DNA of 16,213 bases from JACJYC01 sp964558465 (GCA_964558465.1 CAZLEF010000117.1:1-16213), one strand, 5' to 3'. Shown: positions 1 through 7,567, counted from the first letter of the stretch. Numbers and translations are program-made. Notes: a model not told the origin generated them from the sequence alone.

Positions 1-79
1 AAAATTACAGTTTTTTTATCTGTAATCCAGTCCGGGTTTTTAGGGGGCCGGAACACAATGCGATAATCGTGAATACGCA

Positions 80-238
80 ATGCTTAATAATATTTACAAT
101 TTTAGCCAAGGAAATCAATATAATCACGCAGTGTTTTTAATTGGTGCCGAACATAAAAAGTCAATAATGCGAAAAATTACAGAGTACGATAAGCTGGCAG
201 AAGTTAGATTGAGTTGGACGATGTATGGAGACAAATAA
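80..238 (+). pseudogene. C-terminal remnant of an unrecognised protein
   Basis: A short frame, open from about base 44 after a TAG, runs from ATG 80 to TAA 238 (52 residues). The peptide looks protein-like: an Asn/Tyr-rich start, then HAVFLIGAEHKKSI, a charged helix and a Trp/Tyr-containing tail (LSWTMYGDK). The central VFLIGAxHxKSI string is a beta strand plus helix of the kind I associate with the C-terminal end of larger Bacteroidota proteins of unknown function; that link is from memory only. Upstream of base 44 the frame is closed, so if real this is a 3' fragment of a gene lost or broken outside the window. It sits in AT-rich DNA beside the toxin-antitoxin pair, which suits a decayed accessory locus. 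It could also be a chance short ORF. Confidence 0.35.
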
Positions 239-430
239 AAAACGTAATTACCCAGTCCAAAAGTTAACAAAACAGGCAAGCCTTATCCCACGGAGATGAG
301 TTCCGGAGGCTTCAAAAATCAACCATAATATTTTGCAGATAATTTTGGAGTATTTTTATCTATTCCAATTTCGGATACTGGATTGGCGGGATAATTCCTT
401 CAAAAATATTTTTGAGCGCATTGAATGCAT
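239..430. other. Intergenic stretch, no gene seen
   Basis: AT-rich DNA with no persuasive reading frame on either strand. It contains one TAATTTTG string (340-347, plus strand) that matches the Bacteroidota -7 box, but no believable gene follows it on that strand. Confidence 0.5.
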
Positions 431-622
431 TTATTTTTTGACCAATTTGGAAAAGGAGGCTACCAGCCGATCCCGCTTCAGTAATTCCCCGATCAATCTG
501 GCTTTCTCCTTGTTCATGTACAAAACTTTACCTCCCGGAATACCTGCCTGATTGGCTTTTTCAAGACTCCGACAATACCTTTCCAGCGCCTCGATCTTGC
601 GGATCAGACGGATCTTTCTCAT
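431..622 (-). CDS. Possible small basic hypothetical protein
   Basis: A minus-strand frame gives 63 residues from ATG 622; a longer version starts at 652. The peptide opens MRKIRLIRKIEALERYC, a plausible amphipathic basic helix, followed by a Gly/Pro turn (AGIPGGK) and a second Lys/Arg-rich helix ending in KLVKK. Composition is highly basic and strongly helical, as in small nucleic-acid-binding or accessory proteins, but I recognise no family. I prefer 622 because the 652 extension (MPGISSHYAG) is less protein-like and AGGA directly precedes the 622 start. No clear TAnnTTTG promoter was found upstream. The overlapping plus-strand frame at 333-551 looks like a shadow. It lies between a gene remnant and a repeat, so it may be a relic. 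Confidence 0.35.
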   Translation of the reverse strand: MRKIRLIRKIEALERYCRSLEKANQAGIPGGKVLYMNKEKARLIGELLKRDRLVASFSKLVKK

Positions 623-733
623 TCCTGCGTAATGGCTGGAAATTCCTGGCATAAGGCCCTGGATTTTATGCCTGCCAAGTTAAAATTATTCCGTCAATTT
701 TTTATAGCTTTGAGGGACTGGGTAGTTACTATA

Positions 734-856
734 CCGCGCGTCGGATGGTTTTTGGCAAACCATCCATCCTGCGGCATTATCCTTCGCGAGTCTAGGCTTT
801 TGCTCATGCACCACCACGCCTAGAGCGTGGTAGGCCGGCACGAAGTATAAAAAAGC
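734..856. repeat. Dispersed hairpin repeat, decayed copy A
   Basis: Three blocks occur in order. The first is an imperfect hairpin (734-751 with 757-774) whose inner arms GGATGGTTT/AAACCATCC are perfect. The second is a small hairpin CCACGC/GCGTGG (814-819 and 825-830). The third is the string CGGCACGAAGTATAAAAAAGC up to 856. The same three blocks occur in the same order at 7435-7523, where the first stem is perfect and the blocks are closer together. Here about 30 extra bases separate blocks one and two. No gene is encoded. Confidence 0.7.
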
Positions 857-902
857 GCACAGTTTGAGGCGAAATCTGTATTTTTGACGAAAATTTGGTA
901 TT

Positions 903-1211
903 ATGCTTACAAAAAAGCACATAAAAGATGAAATTTCATCCAATGGGCTGCTTATACGCCAACATGGGATTAGCAAAATAGGCTTGTTCGGCTCCTACTC
1001 AAGACAAGAGCAAAAAAAGGGGAGTGATATAGACATCCTTGTTGACTTTCAACAAGGCAAAGAGACTTTTGACAACTTTATGGCTGTTTGTGACCTTCTG
1101 GATAAAATTTTTAAAGGTTACAAGGTTGAGGTTGTGACAGCGGGTGGCTTAAGCCCATATATAGGTCCTCACATATTAAATGAGGTTGAGTATGTCCAAA
1201 TTGCCAATTGA
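903..1211 (+). CDS. mntA: MNT-type nucleotidyltransferase antitoxin (MntA)
   Basis: A 102-residue minimal nucleotidyltransferase. The family signature GSx10DxD is complete: G30-S31, then D42-x-D44 (SDIDILVDF). The third metal carboxylate appears as E76 in KVEVVT, where many relatives have Asp. The C-terminal SPYIGPHILNEVEYV is typical of MntA proteins. Known biology: in HEPN/MNT modules studied in Shewanella and a cyanobacterium, MntA neutralises its partner by AMPylating a Tyr next to the HEPN RNase motif. The partner hepT follows and overlaps by 20 bases, so translation is probably coupled. A TATTTTTG string at 879-886 matches the Bacteroidota -7 box, but the nearest TTTG (863-866) is too close for a good -33. 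Length and motifs look intact. Base composition is AT-rich compared with DNA after 1650, which suggests acquisition. Confidence 0.9.
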   Translation: MLTKKHIKDEISSNGLLIRQHGISKIGLFGSYSRQEQKKGSDIDILVDFQQGKETFDNFMAVCDLLDKIFKGYKVEVVTAGGLSPYIGPHILNEVEYVQIAN

Positions 1212-1542
1212 GTACCTTAGACATATTTATGACGAGTGTGAGTTTATCATTAGCAGCATATCGCCAGATATGACCAAGGATGACCTGATAGACAACGAGG
1301 TGCTAAAACGGGCGGTAGTTCGCAGTTTAGAAATCATTGGCGAAGCAACTAAAAAGATACCGGCAGATATTAAAGAACAATGGAGTGAGGTTCCATGGCG
1401 GAACATTGCCGGAATGAGGGACAAACTCATCCACGACTACATTGGGATCAACTATGCAATTGTGTGGGATGTAGTCAGAAACAAGATACCTGAAATAGCG
1501 CTAATTATTGCGCAAATAATTAACAGTGAATTAAATACGTAG
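1192..1542 (+). CDS. hepT: HEPN ribonuclease toxin (HepT, DUF86)
   Basis: A 116-residue all-helical HEPN protein of the DUF86 type. The catalytic and regulatory motif RxxxxHxY is intact: R76-DKLI-H81-D-Y83, preceded by PWRNIAGM, which is typical of the family. R76 and H81 would form the RNase site. Y83 is the residue expected to receive AMP from MntA. LEIIGEATKKIP (46-57) is another family hallmark. I chose ATG 1192 (MSKLPIEYL), which has GAGGTT upstream, over ATG 1180, which only adds MRLS. It overlaps mntA by 20 bases, the usual antitoxin-first order. HepT enzymes act on tRNA or mRNA in the cytoplasm and arrest growth when unmodified. No terminator is evident after the stop. Confidence 0.9.
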   Translation: MSKLPIEYLRHIYDECEFIISSISPDMTKDDLIDNEVLKRAVVRSLEIIGEATKKIPADIKEQWSEVPWRNIAGMRDKLIHDYIGINYAIVWDVVRNKIPEIALIIAQIINSELNT

Positions 1543-1621
1543 TATGCAGGTAACTATGCATGGTCGCACATAGCCGACTAAGCGCTGGTTTGCCGCACTA
1601 TTATCTTTCCGTACTTCCATA

Positions 1622-1649
1622 TTGATATCTCAACTTTTACTTAGTTTTG
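1622..1649 (+). promoter_or_regulatory. Bacteroidota-type promoter for the amidohydrolase operon
   Basis: TTG at 1622-1624, then 17 bases, then TAGTTTTG at 1642-1649, which fits the Bacteroidota primary sigma consensus TTTG-N17/19-TAnnTTTG. The ATG at 1672 lies 22 bases downstream, giving a short leader. Confidence 0.7.
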
Positions 1650-1671
1650 GGCCACAATCAATGCCCATATC

Positions 1672-3381
1672 ATGAACCGGTTCACGCTACTTGTCTTCTG
1701 CACTATTTTCCTTTCCGCTTGCAACCAACAACAGGAAAAAGCCGACGTCCTGCTGGTCAACGGCAAGATCTACACCGTCGACGACCAAAATCCGCAGGCC
1801 GAAGCTGTTGCCGTAAAAGACGGCCGCATCCTCTGGGCCGGCCCCGGGGCCGAAGCCGAAAAATGGAAGGGCGAACAAACGGAGGTCGTCGACATGGGCG
1901 GTCATTTTGTGATGCCGGGGTTCATCGAAGGCCACGGCCACTTCTCCGGATTGGGTTCCAGCCTCATGAACCTCAACTTCCTCAAATCCAAAAGCTGGGC
2001 TGAAATTGTCGGCATGGTGCAGGAAAAGGTGAAGGGCGCCAAACCCGGCGAATGGATCACCGGCCGGGGCTGGCACCAGGAAAAATGGACGGAAGCCCCC
2101 GACCGCCAGGTGCTGGGTTACCCCTACCACGACGAATTGAGCGCCATTTCCCCCGACAACCCGGTCCTGCTCAGCCATGCCAGCGGTCACGGCCTGTTTG
2201 CCAACGCCAAAGCAATGGAACTCGCCGGGATTTCCCTTGAAACGCCCAACCCCTCCGGCGGCGAGATCGTCCGCGACAGCCGGGGCGAGGCCATCGGCGT
2301 CTTCGAGGAAAGGGCCCAAAGCCTGATCTACCGGGCCTACCGGGAATACCTCCAGACCCTGCCGCAGGCCGCACAAAAAGAACGGTGGCTGGAAGGCATC
2401 GCACTGGCCCAGAAAGAATGCCTGGAAAAAGGCGTAACGTCCTTCCAGGATGCAGGCTCGGGTTTTGAAGAACTGCGCGATTTTAAACAATTGGCCGAAG
2501 CGGGCAAACTAGACGTCCGGCTCTGGGCCATGCTCCGCCAGTCTTACGAAGACATGAAGGACAGCCTCAGCGGCTACCCGGTCATCGGCGCCGGCAACCA
2601 TTTTTTTACCTGCCGCGCCATCAAATCGGAACTGGACGGCGCCCTCGGCGCTTTCGGCGCCTGGTTGCTTGCGCCTTACGAGGACAAACCCGGCTTTACC
2701 GGCCAGAACACCACCTCGGTCGAAACCGTTCAGAACATTGCCGATCTGTGCATCAAAAGCGGCATGCAACTTTGTGTACATGCCATCGGCGACCGGGCCA
2801 ACCGCGAGACGCTCAATATTTTTGAAAACACCTTCAAAACACATCCCGATCAGAAGGATACCCGGTGGCGGATCGAACACGCCCAACACCTGGACCCAGC
2901 CGATATCCCCCGTTTCAAACAATTGGGGGTGATCGCCGCTATGCAGGGCATGCATTGTACTTCCGATGCGCCGTTTGTCGTCAAAAGGCTGGGCGAAAAA
3001 CGAGCCCGCGAAGGGGCCTACCCCTGGCGGTCGCTCCTCGACGCTGGCGCTGTGGTGACCAATGGCACCGATGTACCGGTTGAAGACATCAACCCGATCG
3101 AAAGTTTTTACGCCACGGTTACCCGAAAAAGAGCGGATACAGGCATGGAATTTTTCCCGGAACAGCGAATGACCCGCCAGGAAGCCGTGTATTCCTACAC
3201 CCAGGCCAATGCCTACGCCGCTTTTGAAGAAAACGAAAAAGGCTCGGTGACCAAAGGCAAGCTGGCCGACCTCGTCGTCCTGTCGAAAGACCTCATCCAA
3301 TGTTCCGACGAGGAGATCCTGCAAACAGAAGTTCTCATGACCATCGTCGGAGGAAAGGTCAGGTACCGTAAAAACAATTGA
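1672..3381 (+). CDS. Exported lipoprotein amidohydrolase (amidohydrolase_3, YtcJ/NfdA-like)
   Basis: A 569-residue metal-dependent hydrolase. Residues 1-17 are a lipoprotein signal (hydrophobic core, LSAC lipobox, Cys17), so the enzyme should be tethered to the envelope. The composite beta domain (DVLLVNGKIYTVD) leads to the barrel. Metal-ligand candidates are HGH (H88, H90), K318 in IKSELDGALG as the probable carboxylated Lys, H370 in VHAIGDRAN, H403 in RIEHAQH and D467 in NGTDVPVE. All are present, so it is likely active. The order matches the amidohydrolase_3 group, which includes N-substituted formamide deformylase and many uncharacterised hydrolases that cut amide, carbamate or formamide bonds; the substrate cannot be read from sequence. 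Length is normal. The next ORF starts on the base after its TGA, implying coupled expression. A good promoter lies at 1622-1649. Long antisense frames here are shadows. Confidence 0.9.
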   Translation: MNRFTLLVFCTIFLSACNQQQEKADVLLVNGKIYTVDDQNPQAEAVAVKDGRILWAGPGAEAEKWKGEQTEVVDMGGHFVMPGFIEGHGHFSGLGSSLMNLNFLKSKSWAEIVGMVQEKVKGAKPGEWITGRGWHQEKWTEAPDRQVLGYPYHDELSAISPDNPVLLSHASGHGLFANAKAMELAGISLETPNPSGGEIVRDSRGEAIGVFEERAQSLIYRAYREYLQTLPQAAQKERWLEGIALAQKECLEKGVTSFQDAGSGFEELRDFKQLAEAGKLDVRLWAMLRQSYEDMKDSLSGYPVIGAGNHFFTCRAIKSELDGALGAFGAWLLAPYEDKPGFTGQNTTSVETVQNIADLCIKSGMQLCVHAIGDRANRETLNIFENTFKTHPDQKDTRWRIEHAQHLDPADIPRFKQLGVIAAMQGMHCTSDAPFVVKRLGEKRAREGAYPWRSLLDAGAVVTNGTDVPVEDINPIESFYATVTRKRADTGMEFFPEQRMTRQEAVYSYTQANAYAAFEENEKGSVTKGKLADLVVLSKDLIQCSDEEILQTEVLMTIVGGKVRYRKNN

Positions 3382-3864
3382 ATGGAAACCATCAAAGAAG
3401 TATACTGGCCCGCAGTCCGGCAATTTTTTCAGGACCTCGCGCCGGAACACTGGGGGATCGGCGGTATTTCGCTGGCCCTGATCATTGTTTTGTACCGGTT
3501 TGCCCGGCGCAAATCCGGCAACAAACGCATTGTTCCCTCCCAGGGCCTTCAGATCAATTTGTTCCAGATCGCCCCTTTGGGCCGCGATGCCTTCCTGAAA
3601 CTCTTCAATCCGGGCCAAAAGGTCACCCTGAGCCAACTGAAAGTAGTGGGCCGCACGGATATTGCCGTCAAAAATGCGGCAGCCGGCCATGTCCTGGAAA
3701 GTGGCAGTTTGTACAGTCTCTTGCTCGAAGCGACCGGCGCGCAACGCCTGGAAGCCAATTTTGCGCTGGAACTGACTTACCTGGACGCCAACGGAATCGC
3801 CTGGCGCCAAACGCTTGCACCCGGCCAGCAACAGCAGAAAGGGCCGGTGGTGGTGAAACGGTAG
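3382..3864 (+). CDS. Hypothetical single-pass membrane protein
   Basis: A 160-residue protein of unknown function. Residues about 24-40 (WGIGGISLALIIVLYRF) form one transmembrane helix followed by a positive stop (ARRK), so the N-terminus should face outward and the rest lie in the cytoplasm. The remainder is a mostly beta region (QINLFQIAPLG, KVTLSQLKVVGRTD, NFALELTYLDANG) resembling a small sandwich fold. The ending, QQQQKGPVVVKR, is polar and basic. I recognise no family. Its ATG (3382) directly follows the TGA of the amidohydrolase, so the two are almost certainly co-translated and it may help place or regulate that enzyme; this is inference from position only. No terminator with a U-tract follows. 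An intergenic repeat island starts at its stop codon. Confidence 0.75.
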   Translation: METIKEVYWPAVRQFFQDLAPEHWGIGGISLALIIVLYRFARRKSGNKRIVPSQGLQINLFQIAPLGRDAFLKLFNPGQKVTLSQLKVVGRTDIAVKNAAAGHVLESGSLYSLLLEATGAQRLEANFALELTYLDANGIAWRQTLAPGQQQQKGPVVVKR

Positions 3865-3923
3865 TTGAAAGTTGGCAGTTGCGTGAACTGAGCGTAGCCG
3901 AAGTTCAGTTGTCAGTTGGCAGT
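3862..3923. repeat. Intergenic repeat island with hairpin
   Basis: The 10-mer AGTTGGCAGT occurs twice (3870-3879 and 3914-3923). The copies flank an inverted repeat, TGAACT (3884-3889) and AGTTCA (3902-3907), enclosing GAGCGTAGCCGA. Strings of the GTTGGCAGTT and GAGCGTAGCCGAAG kind are, from memory, scattered through Bacteroidota intergenic DNA. The remaining DNA to 4051 shows no gene and no clear promoter match. Confidence 0.55.
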
Positions 3924-4051
3924 CTTTGCCCACCGGACCGGCATAGCCCCTCGCAAGGTTCAACAACGTTAATCAAAATTTTTATCTGCCCAATCCACAA
4001 CAAAGGCGGACCTCAGCAACCGATTAAATATCCAAAACCGAAATATTCGCC

Positions 4052-7000
4052 ATGTTGCATCCATATTGCCTGAAAATAGTCGCCGCGCTCCTGGTCTGCG
4101 TCATAATGTCCCCTACCCTATCCGGACAATCCCCCCGGGTCGAGGCCTGGCCCGACACGGGGTTTCTCAACGCCTTTCAGTATCGCTGCATCGGCCCGGT
4201 CCGGGGCGGAAGGGTCACCGCAGTGGCAGGGACGGCTTCCCGGCCTTCCGAATTTTATATGGGCAGCACCGGCGGCGGTGTCTGGAAAACAACGGATTAC
4301 GGCATTACCTGGGACAATGTCTCCGACGGTTATTTTGCATCTCCCTCCATCGGGGCCATCCGGGTGGCGCCCTCCAACCCTGATATCGTTTATGTGGGTA
4401 CCGGGTCGGACGGTATCCGGAGCAATATCATTGCCGGTAAAGGCGTATACCGGTCGGACGATGCCGGCAAGACCTGGATGCTGACCGGCCTGGAAAAAAC
4501 CGGGCAGATCGGCGCCGTGGAAGTTCACCCGGATAACCCGGATATTGTTTATGTGGCAGCCATCGGCCAGGCCTTCCAGCCCAACCCCGAAAGGGGCGTA
4601 TATCGCACCCCCGACGGCGGCCGTACATGGGAACAAGTCCTCTTCATAGCGGATACCGTGGGCGTAGCCGACCTGGAACTGGCGCCGGGCAATCCCGACC
4701 TGATCTATGCGGCGGCCTGGCGGGTGGAGCGCAAACCCTGGAATATCTTCTCAGGAGGAAAAAACGGCGGCATCTACAAATCGGAAGACGGCGGCCGGAC
4801 CTGGAAAAAAACCGCCAAAGGATTGCCGGCCGGCCTCATCGGCAAAATTGACCTGGCCATTTCTCCTGCCGATCCGAAACGGTTGTACGCCCTGGTGGAA
4901 GCGCCCGATCAGGAGGGCGGCCTGTACCGTTCCGACGACTATGGAGAGACCTTTAATCTGGTCAGCATCAAAAAAGAGCTTTTATACCGGCCGTTTTATT
5001 ATTGCAACGTTGATGCTGATCCGCAGAACCCGGATGTAGTTTATGTCTCTGCGGAGGGGTTTTTCAAATCGGTAAACGGCGGCAAATCCTGGACCACCCT
5101 GCGAACGCCGCACGGCGACAACCACGATATGTGGATCAACCCCAACGACAGTCTGTTGTTCATCCAGGCCAACGATGGCGGGGTGAACATCACCACGAAC
5201 GGCGGCAAAAGCTGGTCGTCGCAAAACAATCAACCTACCGCAGAACTCTACCAGGTGGAAGCCGACGACAGTTTTCCATACCGCGTTTACGCCGGCCAGC
5301 AAGACAATACCACTATCGCTGTTCCTGTTTTCCCGCCCCGGCCCTCGCCCGGCGGCCCCCAGGGTTTCTGGGAGGAGGTGGGCGGCTGTGAAACCGGTCC
5401 GGCCGTACCCAAACCCGGAAACCCGGACATTGTTTATTCCAACTGCAAAGGGCGCTTCGGCGTATACAACCGGAAAACCGGCCAGGAACAACAATATTAT
5501 ATCGGCGCTTCCAATATTTACGGGCACCATCCGGCCGACCTGAAATTCAGGTTCCAGCGGGTGGCGCCCATCCATGTTTCCCCGCACGATCCGGATGTTA
5601 TTTACCATGCCTCACAATACCTGCATAAGACCACCGACGACGGCAAAACCTGGGAGATCATTTCCCCCGACCTCACCGCCAACGACCCGGACAGGCAGGT
5701 TGTTTCAGGGGCTCCGATCACCCGGGACGTCACCGGAGAAGAATATTTCAGCACGATTTATTCCATTGCCGAATCGCCGGTCAGGGAAGGTTTGATCTGG
5801 GCAGGCGCCAACGACGGCCCCGTGCATGTCACCCGGAACGGTGGCAAAACCTGGAAAAATGTCACACCCAAAGGATTACCGGCCGGCGGCCGGGTGGATT
5901 GTGTGGAACCCTCCCCCCACCGGGAAGGCAAGGCTTATTTCACAACCCTCCTGTACCAGATGGGGGATTGGAAACCCTATATCTTCAAAACCGAAAATTA
6001 CGGCCAGACCTGGACCTTGCTCACCGACGGCCGGAATGGCATCCCAGGCGACGCCCCAACCCGGGTCGTCCGGGAAGACCCCGAACGGGAAGGGCTGCTC
6101 TACGCCGGGACTGAAAACGGGATTTACATTTCCTTTGACGACGGACGAAACTGGGTTCCTTTCCAGCAAAACCTGCCGGTGACACCCGTTACGGATATTA
6201 AAGTGCACCGGGGCGACCTGCTGGTATCCACCATGGGCCGGTCCTTCTGGATGGTGGATAACCTGTCCAGCCTGCGACAGTTCACCGGCAAAATAACGGA
6301 ATCCGGGATCTGGCTGTTCCAGCCCCGGGATGCCTGGCGGCTGCGATATGAGCCGTCCGGGCGCAAAGACCTGCCCGAATATCCCGCCCCGGCGGCAACC
6401 ATCGACTATTACCTTCGAGAAACCCCCGGCAGCGAAGTCACACTGGACATCTTCAACGCCCGGCAGGAATTGATCCGGTCCTTCAGCAGCATCAAAAAAA
6501 CAACCGAAAAACAGGAGGAGAATCCCGATATGAGCACGGGTTTCAGGGTCGTAAGATCCGGTGGGGAACTCAAAAAATCGGCAGGGCTGCATCGCTTCCA
6601 ATGGGATATGCGGCACCAGGGCCCCTGGGACAAAGATCCTAAAAAAGCCGCCCGGAGCGGCCCGATGGTGGCGCCAGGTACATATACCCTCCGGCTCTCG
6701 GCCGACGGCGTTTTCCTCACTCAAACCTTGAAGATCCTCCCAGACCCGAGGCTGGAACAGGCCGGCATTACAGCAGCCGACCTGGCGGCGCAGGAAAACC
6801 TTGCATTAAACATACGCGACCTGCAGAGTCAGGCCCAGGAATTGATGGAAAACGTAAGGGCAGCCGTCAAAAAACGGCGCCAGGAACAGCAAAATGATGT
6901 CCAGGCAGTCCAAAAAATGTTATCCGCAGTTGAAAAAGAATTGGTCACGGCCGGGGAAAGGTATTCAAAACCCATGATCATCGACCAGATCAAATACCTC

Positions 7001-7135
7001 GCTTCCATGATGGACGTAGCGGACCAGGCGCCGGGTAAAGATGCGTTTGACCGTTACCAGGAATTGAAAACACAACTGGACAAACTGGCTGCGGACGCCC
7101 GGTCCCTGACCAAACCGGAAGTTTCTGAGGATTAG
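4052..7135 (+). CDS. Secreted Asp-box (BNR/VPS10-sortilin-like) propeller protein
   Basis: A 1027-residue exported protein. The signal peptide is about residues 1-25 (hydrophobic stretch, then SGQS). Residues about 40-740 hold at least ten Asp-box motifs of the S/TxDxGxTW type, for example KTTDYGITW (79-87), RSDDAGKTW, RTPDGGRTW, KSEDGGRTW, KTTDDGKTW, KTENYGQTW and SFDDGRNW (694-701). Between them recur NPDIVYVG-type strands. This is the signature of large VPS10/sortilin-like and BNR beta-propellers that Bacteroidota often call glycosyl hydrolase or WD40/YVTN-like. A beta domain follows (VTLDIFNARQELIRSF, then GLHRFQWDMRHQG and PGTYTLRL), and residues about 900-1015 are helical and charged. 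There is no T9SS sorting domain, so it should stay periplasmic or use another route. No catalytic residues identify an enzyme; binding of peptides or glycans is possible. A terminator lies at 7255-7295. Confidence 0.88.
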   Translation: MLHPYCLKIVAALLVCVIMSPTLSGQSPRVEAWPDTGFLNAFQYRCIGPVRGGRVTAVAGTASRPSEFYMGSTGGGVWKTTDYGITWDNVSDGYFASPSIGAIRVAPSNPDIVYVGTGSDGIRSNIIAGKGVYRSDDAGKTWMLTGLEKTGQIGAVEVHPDNPDIVYVAAIGQAFQPNPERGVYRTPDGGRTWEQVLFIADTVGVADLELAPGNPDLIYAAAWRVERKPWNIFSGGKNGGIYKSEDGGRTWKKTAKGLPAGLIGKIDLAISPADPKRLYALVEAPDQEGGLYRSDDYGETFNLVSIKKELLYRPFYYCNVDADPQNPDVVYVSAEGFFKSVNGGKSWTTLRTPHGDNHDMWINPNDSLLFIQANDGGVNITTNGGKSWSSQNNQPTAELYQVEADDSFPYRVYAGQQDNTTIAVPVFPPRPSPGGPQGFWEEVGGCETGPAVPKPGNPDIVYSNCKGRFGVYNRKTGQEQQYYIGASNIYGHHPADLKFRFQRVAPIHVSPHDPDVIYHASQYLHKTTDDGKTWEIISPDLTANDPDRQVVSGAPITRDVTGEEYFSTIYSIAESPVREGLIWAGANDGPVHVTRNGGKTWKNVTPKGLPAGGRVDCVEPSPHREGKAYFTTLLYQMGDWKPYIFKTENYGQTWTLLTDGRNGIPGDAPTRVVREDPEREGLLYAGTENGIYISFDDGRNWVPFQQNLPVTPVTDIKVHRGDLLVSTMGRSFWMVDNLSSLRQFTGKITESGIWLFQPRDAWRLRYEPSGRKDLPEYPAPAATIDYYLRETPGSEVTLDIFNARQELIRSFSSIKKTTEKQEENPDMSTGFRVVRSGGELKKSAGLHRFQWDMRHQGPWDKDPKKAARSGPMVAPGTYTLRLSADGVFLTQTLKILPDPRLEQAGITAADLAAQENLALNIRDLQSQAQELMENVRAAVKKRRQEQQNDVQAVQKMLSAVEKELVTAGERYSKPMIIDQIKYLASMMDVADQAPGKDAFDRYQELKTQLDKLAADARSLTKPEVSED

Positions 7136-7217
7136 GATCTTCCCAAAAAGAGAAAGCCGCTGCTGGTGAATTTCATCAGCCGGAAGGAATATTCAAAGCC
7201 AATCAAAAGGATAAAAG

Positions 7218-7346
7218 TTAACTTCCCGACTTGGGATCGGAGGGAGGGGCAGGGTTAGGCGCTTTATAGGACGACTCGGAAGCGCCTAATTTTTTGCCTA
7301 AGAATATAAAGGCCAGGGCAATGACCATGAGAGTAGTTGCAGGCAT
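7218..7346 (-). CDS. Possible 42-residue small membrane protein
   Basis: A minus-strand frame from ATG 7346 to TAA 7218 encodes 42 residues: a short hydrophobic helix (TTLMVIALAFIFLG), two lysines, then a polar Ser/Pro-rich tail (APNPAPPSDPKSGS). It looks like a small single-pass membrane peptide rather than random translation. The same frame stays open upstream (LHYTEQNPIP before the Met) without another ATG, so a longer product with a non-standard start or a broken 5' end is possible. The plus-strand terminator of the neighbouring propeller gene lies inside this frame, which argues that one of the two readings may be coincidental. No TAnnTTTG promoter is visible. Function unknown. Confidence 0.4.
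   Translation of the reverse strand: MPATTLMVIALAFIFLGKKLGASESSYKAPNPAPPSDPKSGS
7255..7295 (+). terminator. Intrinsic terminator of the propeller gene
   Basis: Perfect 10-bp stem TTAGGCGCTT (7255-7264) and AAGCGCCTAA (7280-7289) with a 15-base loop, followed directly by six T (7290-7295). It lies about 120 bases after the stop at 7135 on the same strand. Confidence 0.8.
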
Positions 7347-7434
7347 TGGAATCGGATTTTGTTCGGTGTAATGTAAACCTGACCTATTAATTACGCAGGA
7401 AATGGTTTTTCATTGTGCCGGCAACAAAAAAATT

Positions 7435-7523
7435 ATACAGCAGGATGGATAGTTTTTTCAAAACTATCCATCCTGCTGTATTCCACGCCAAAGGCATGGG
7501 GCGGCGCGAAGTATAAAAAAAGC
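7435..7523. repeat. Dispersed hairpin repeat, intact copy B
   Basis: A perfect 22-bp inverted repeat (7435-7456 and 7460-7481, three-base loop; core GCAGGATGGATAGTTTT) is followed by a small hairpin CCACGCC/GGCATGG (7483-7489 and 7493-7499). Then comes CGGCGCGAAGTATAAAAAAA up to 7521. Blocks and order match copy A at 734-856. The last block also supplies the U-tract of the minus-strand terminator at 7515-7545. Confidence 0.75.
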
Positions 7524-7545
7524 CCCCCTGCCTTGACAGGGAGGC
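7515..7545 (-). terminator. Intrinsic terminator of the minus-strand secreted-protein operon
   Basis: Read on the minus strand: arm GCCTCCCTG, loop TCAAGG, arm CAGGGGGGC with one mismatch in nine pairs, then seven T (complement of 7515-7521). It lies 22 bases beyond the stop of the Kazal/PKD gene at 7568. Confidence 0.8.
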
Positions 7546-7567
7546 CTGAAATGGTTATTCATCTTTT

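Noticed and set aside
4..26. Hairpin ATTACAG/CTGTAAT at the window edge
   Set aside because: Seven-bp stem only, with no T-tract on the plus strand and the window ending before one could be judged on the minus strand.
686..976. 96-residue minus-strand frame and the 632-823 plus-strand frame
   Set aside because: Both cross the hairpin repeat at 734-856 and, for the first, the mntA start; their translations look like translated repeat.
1687..2490. 267-residue minus-strand open frame
   Set aside because: It lies wholly within the amidohydrolase gene and its Phe/Gly/Ala-rich translation is typical of an antisense shadow.
2509..3966. 485-residue minus-strand open frame opposite the amidohydrolase
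   Set aside because: It mirrors a clear enzyme with all metal-ligand motifs. Long antisense frames arise here from GC-biased codon use, and the translation has no recognisable domain.
5876..6724. 282-residue minus-strand open frame
   Set aside because: It is antisense to the propeller gene, whose Asp-box motifs are continuous on the plus strand.
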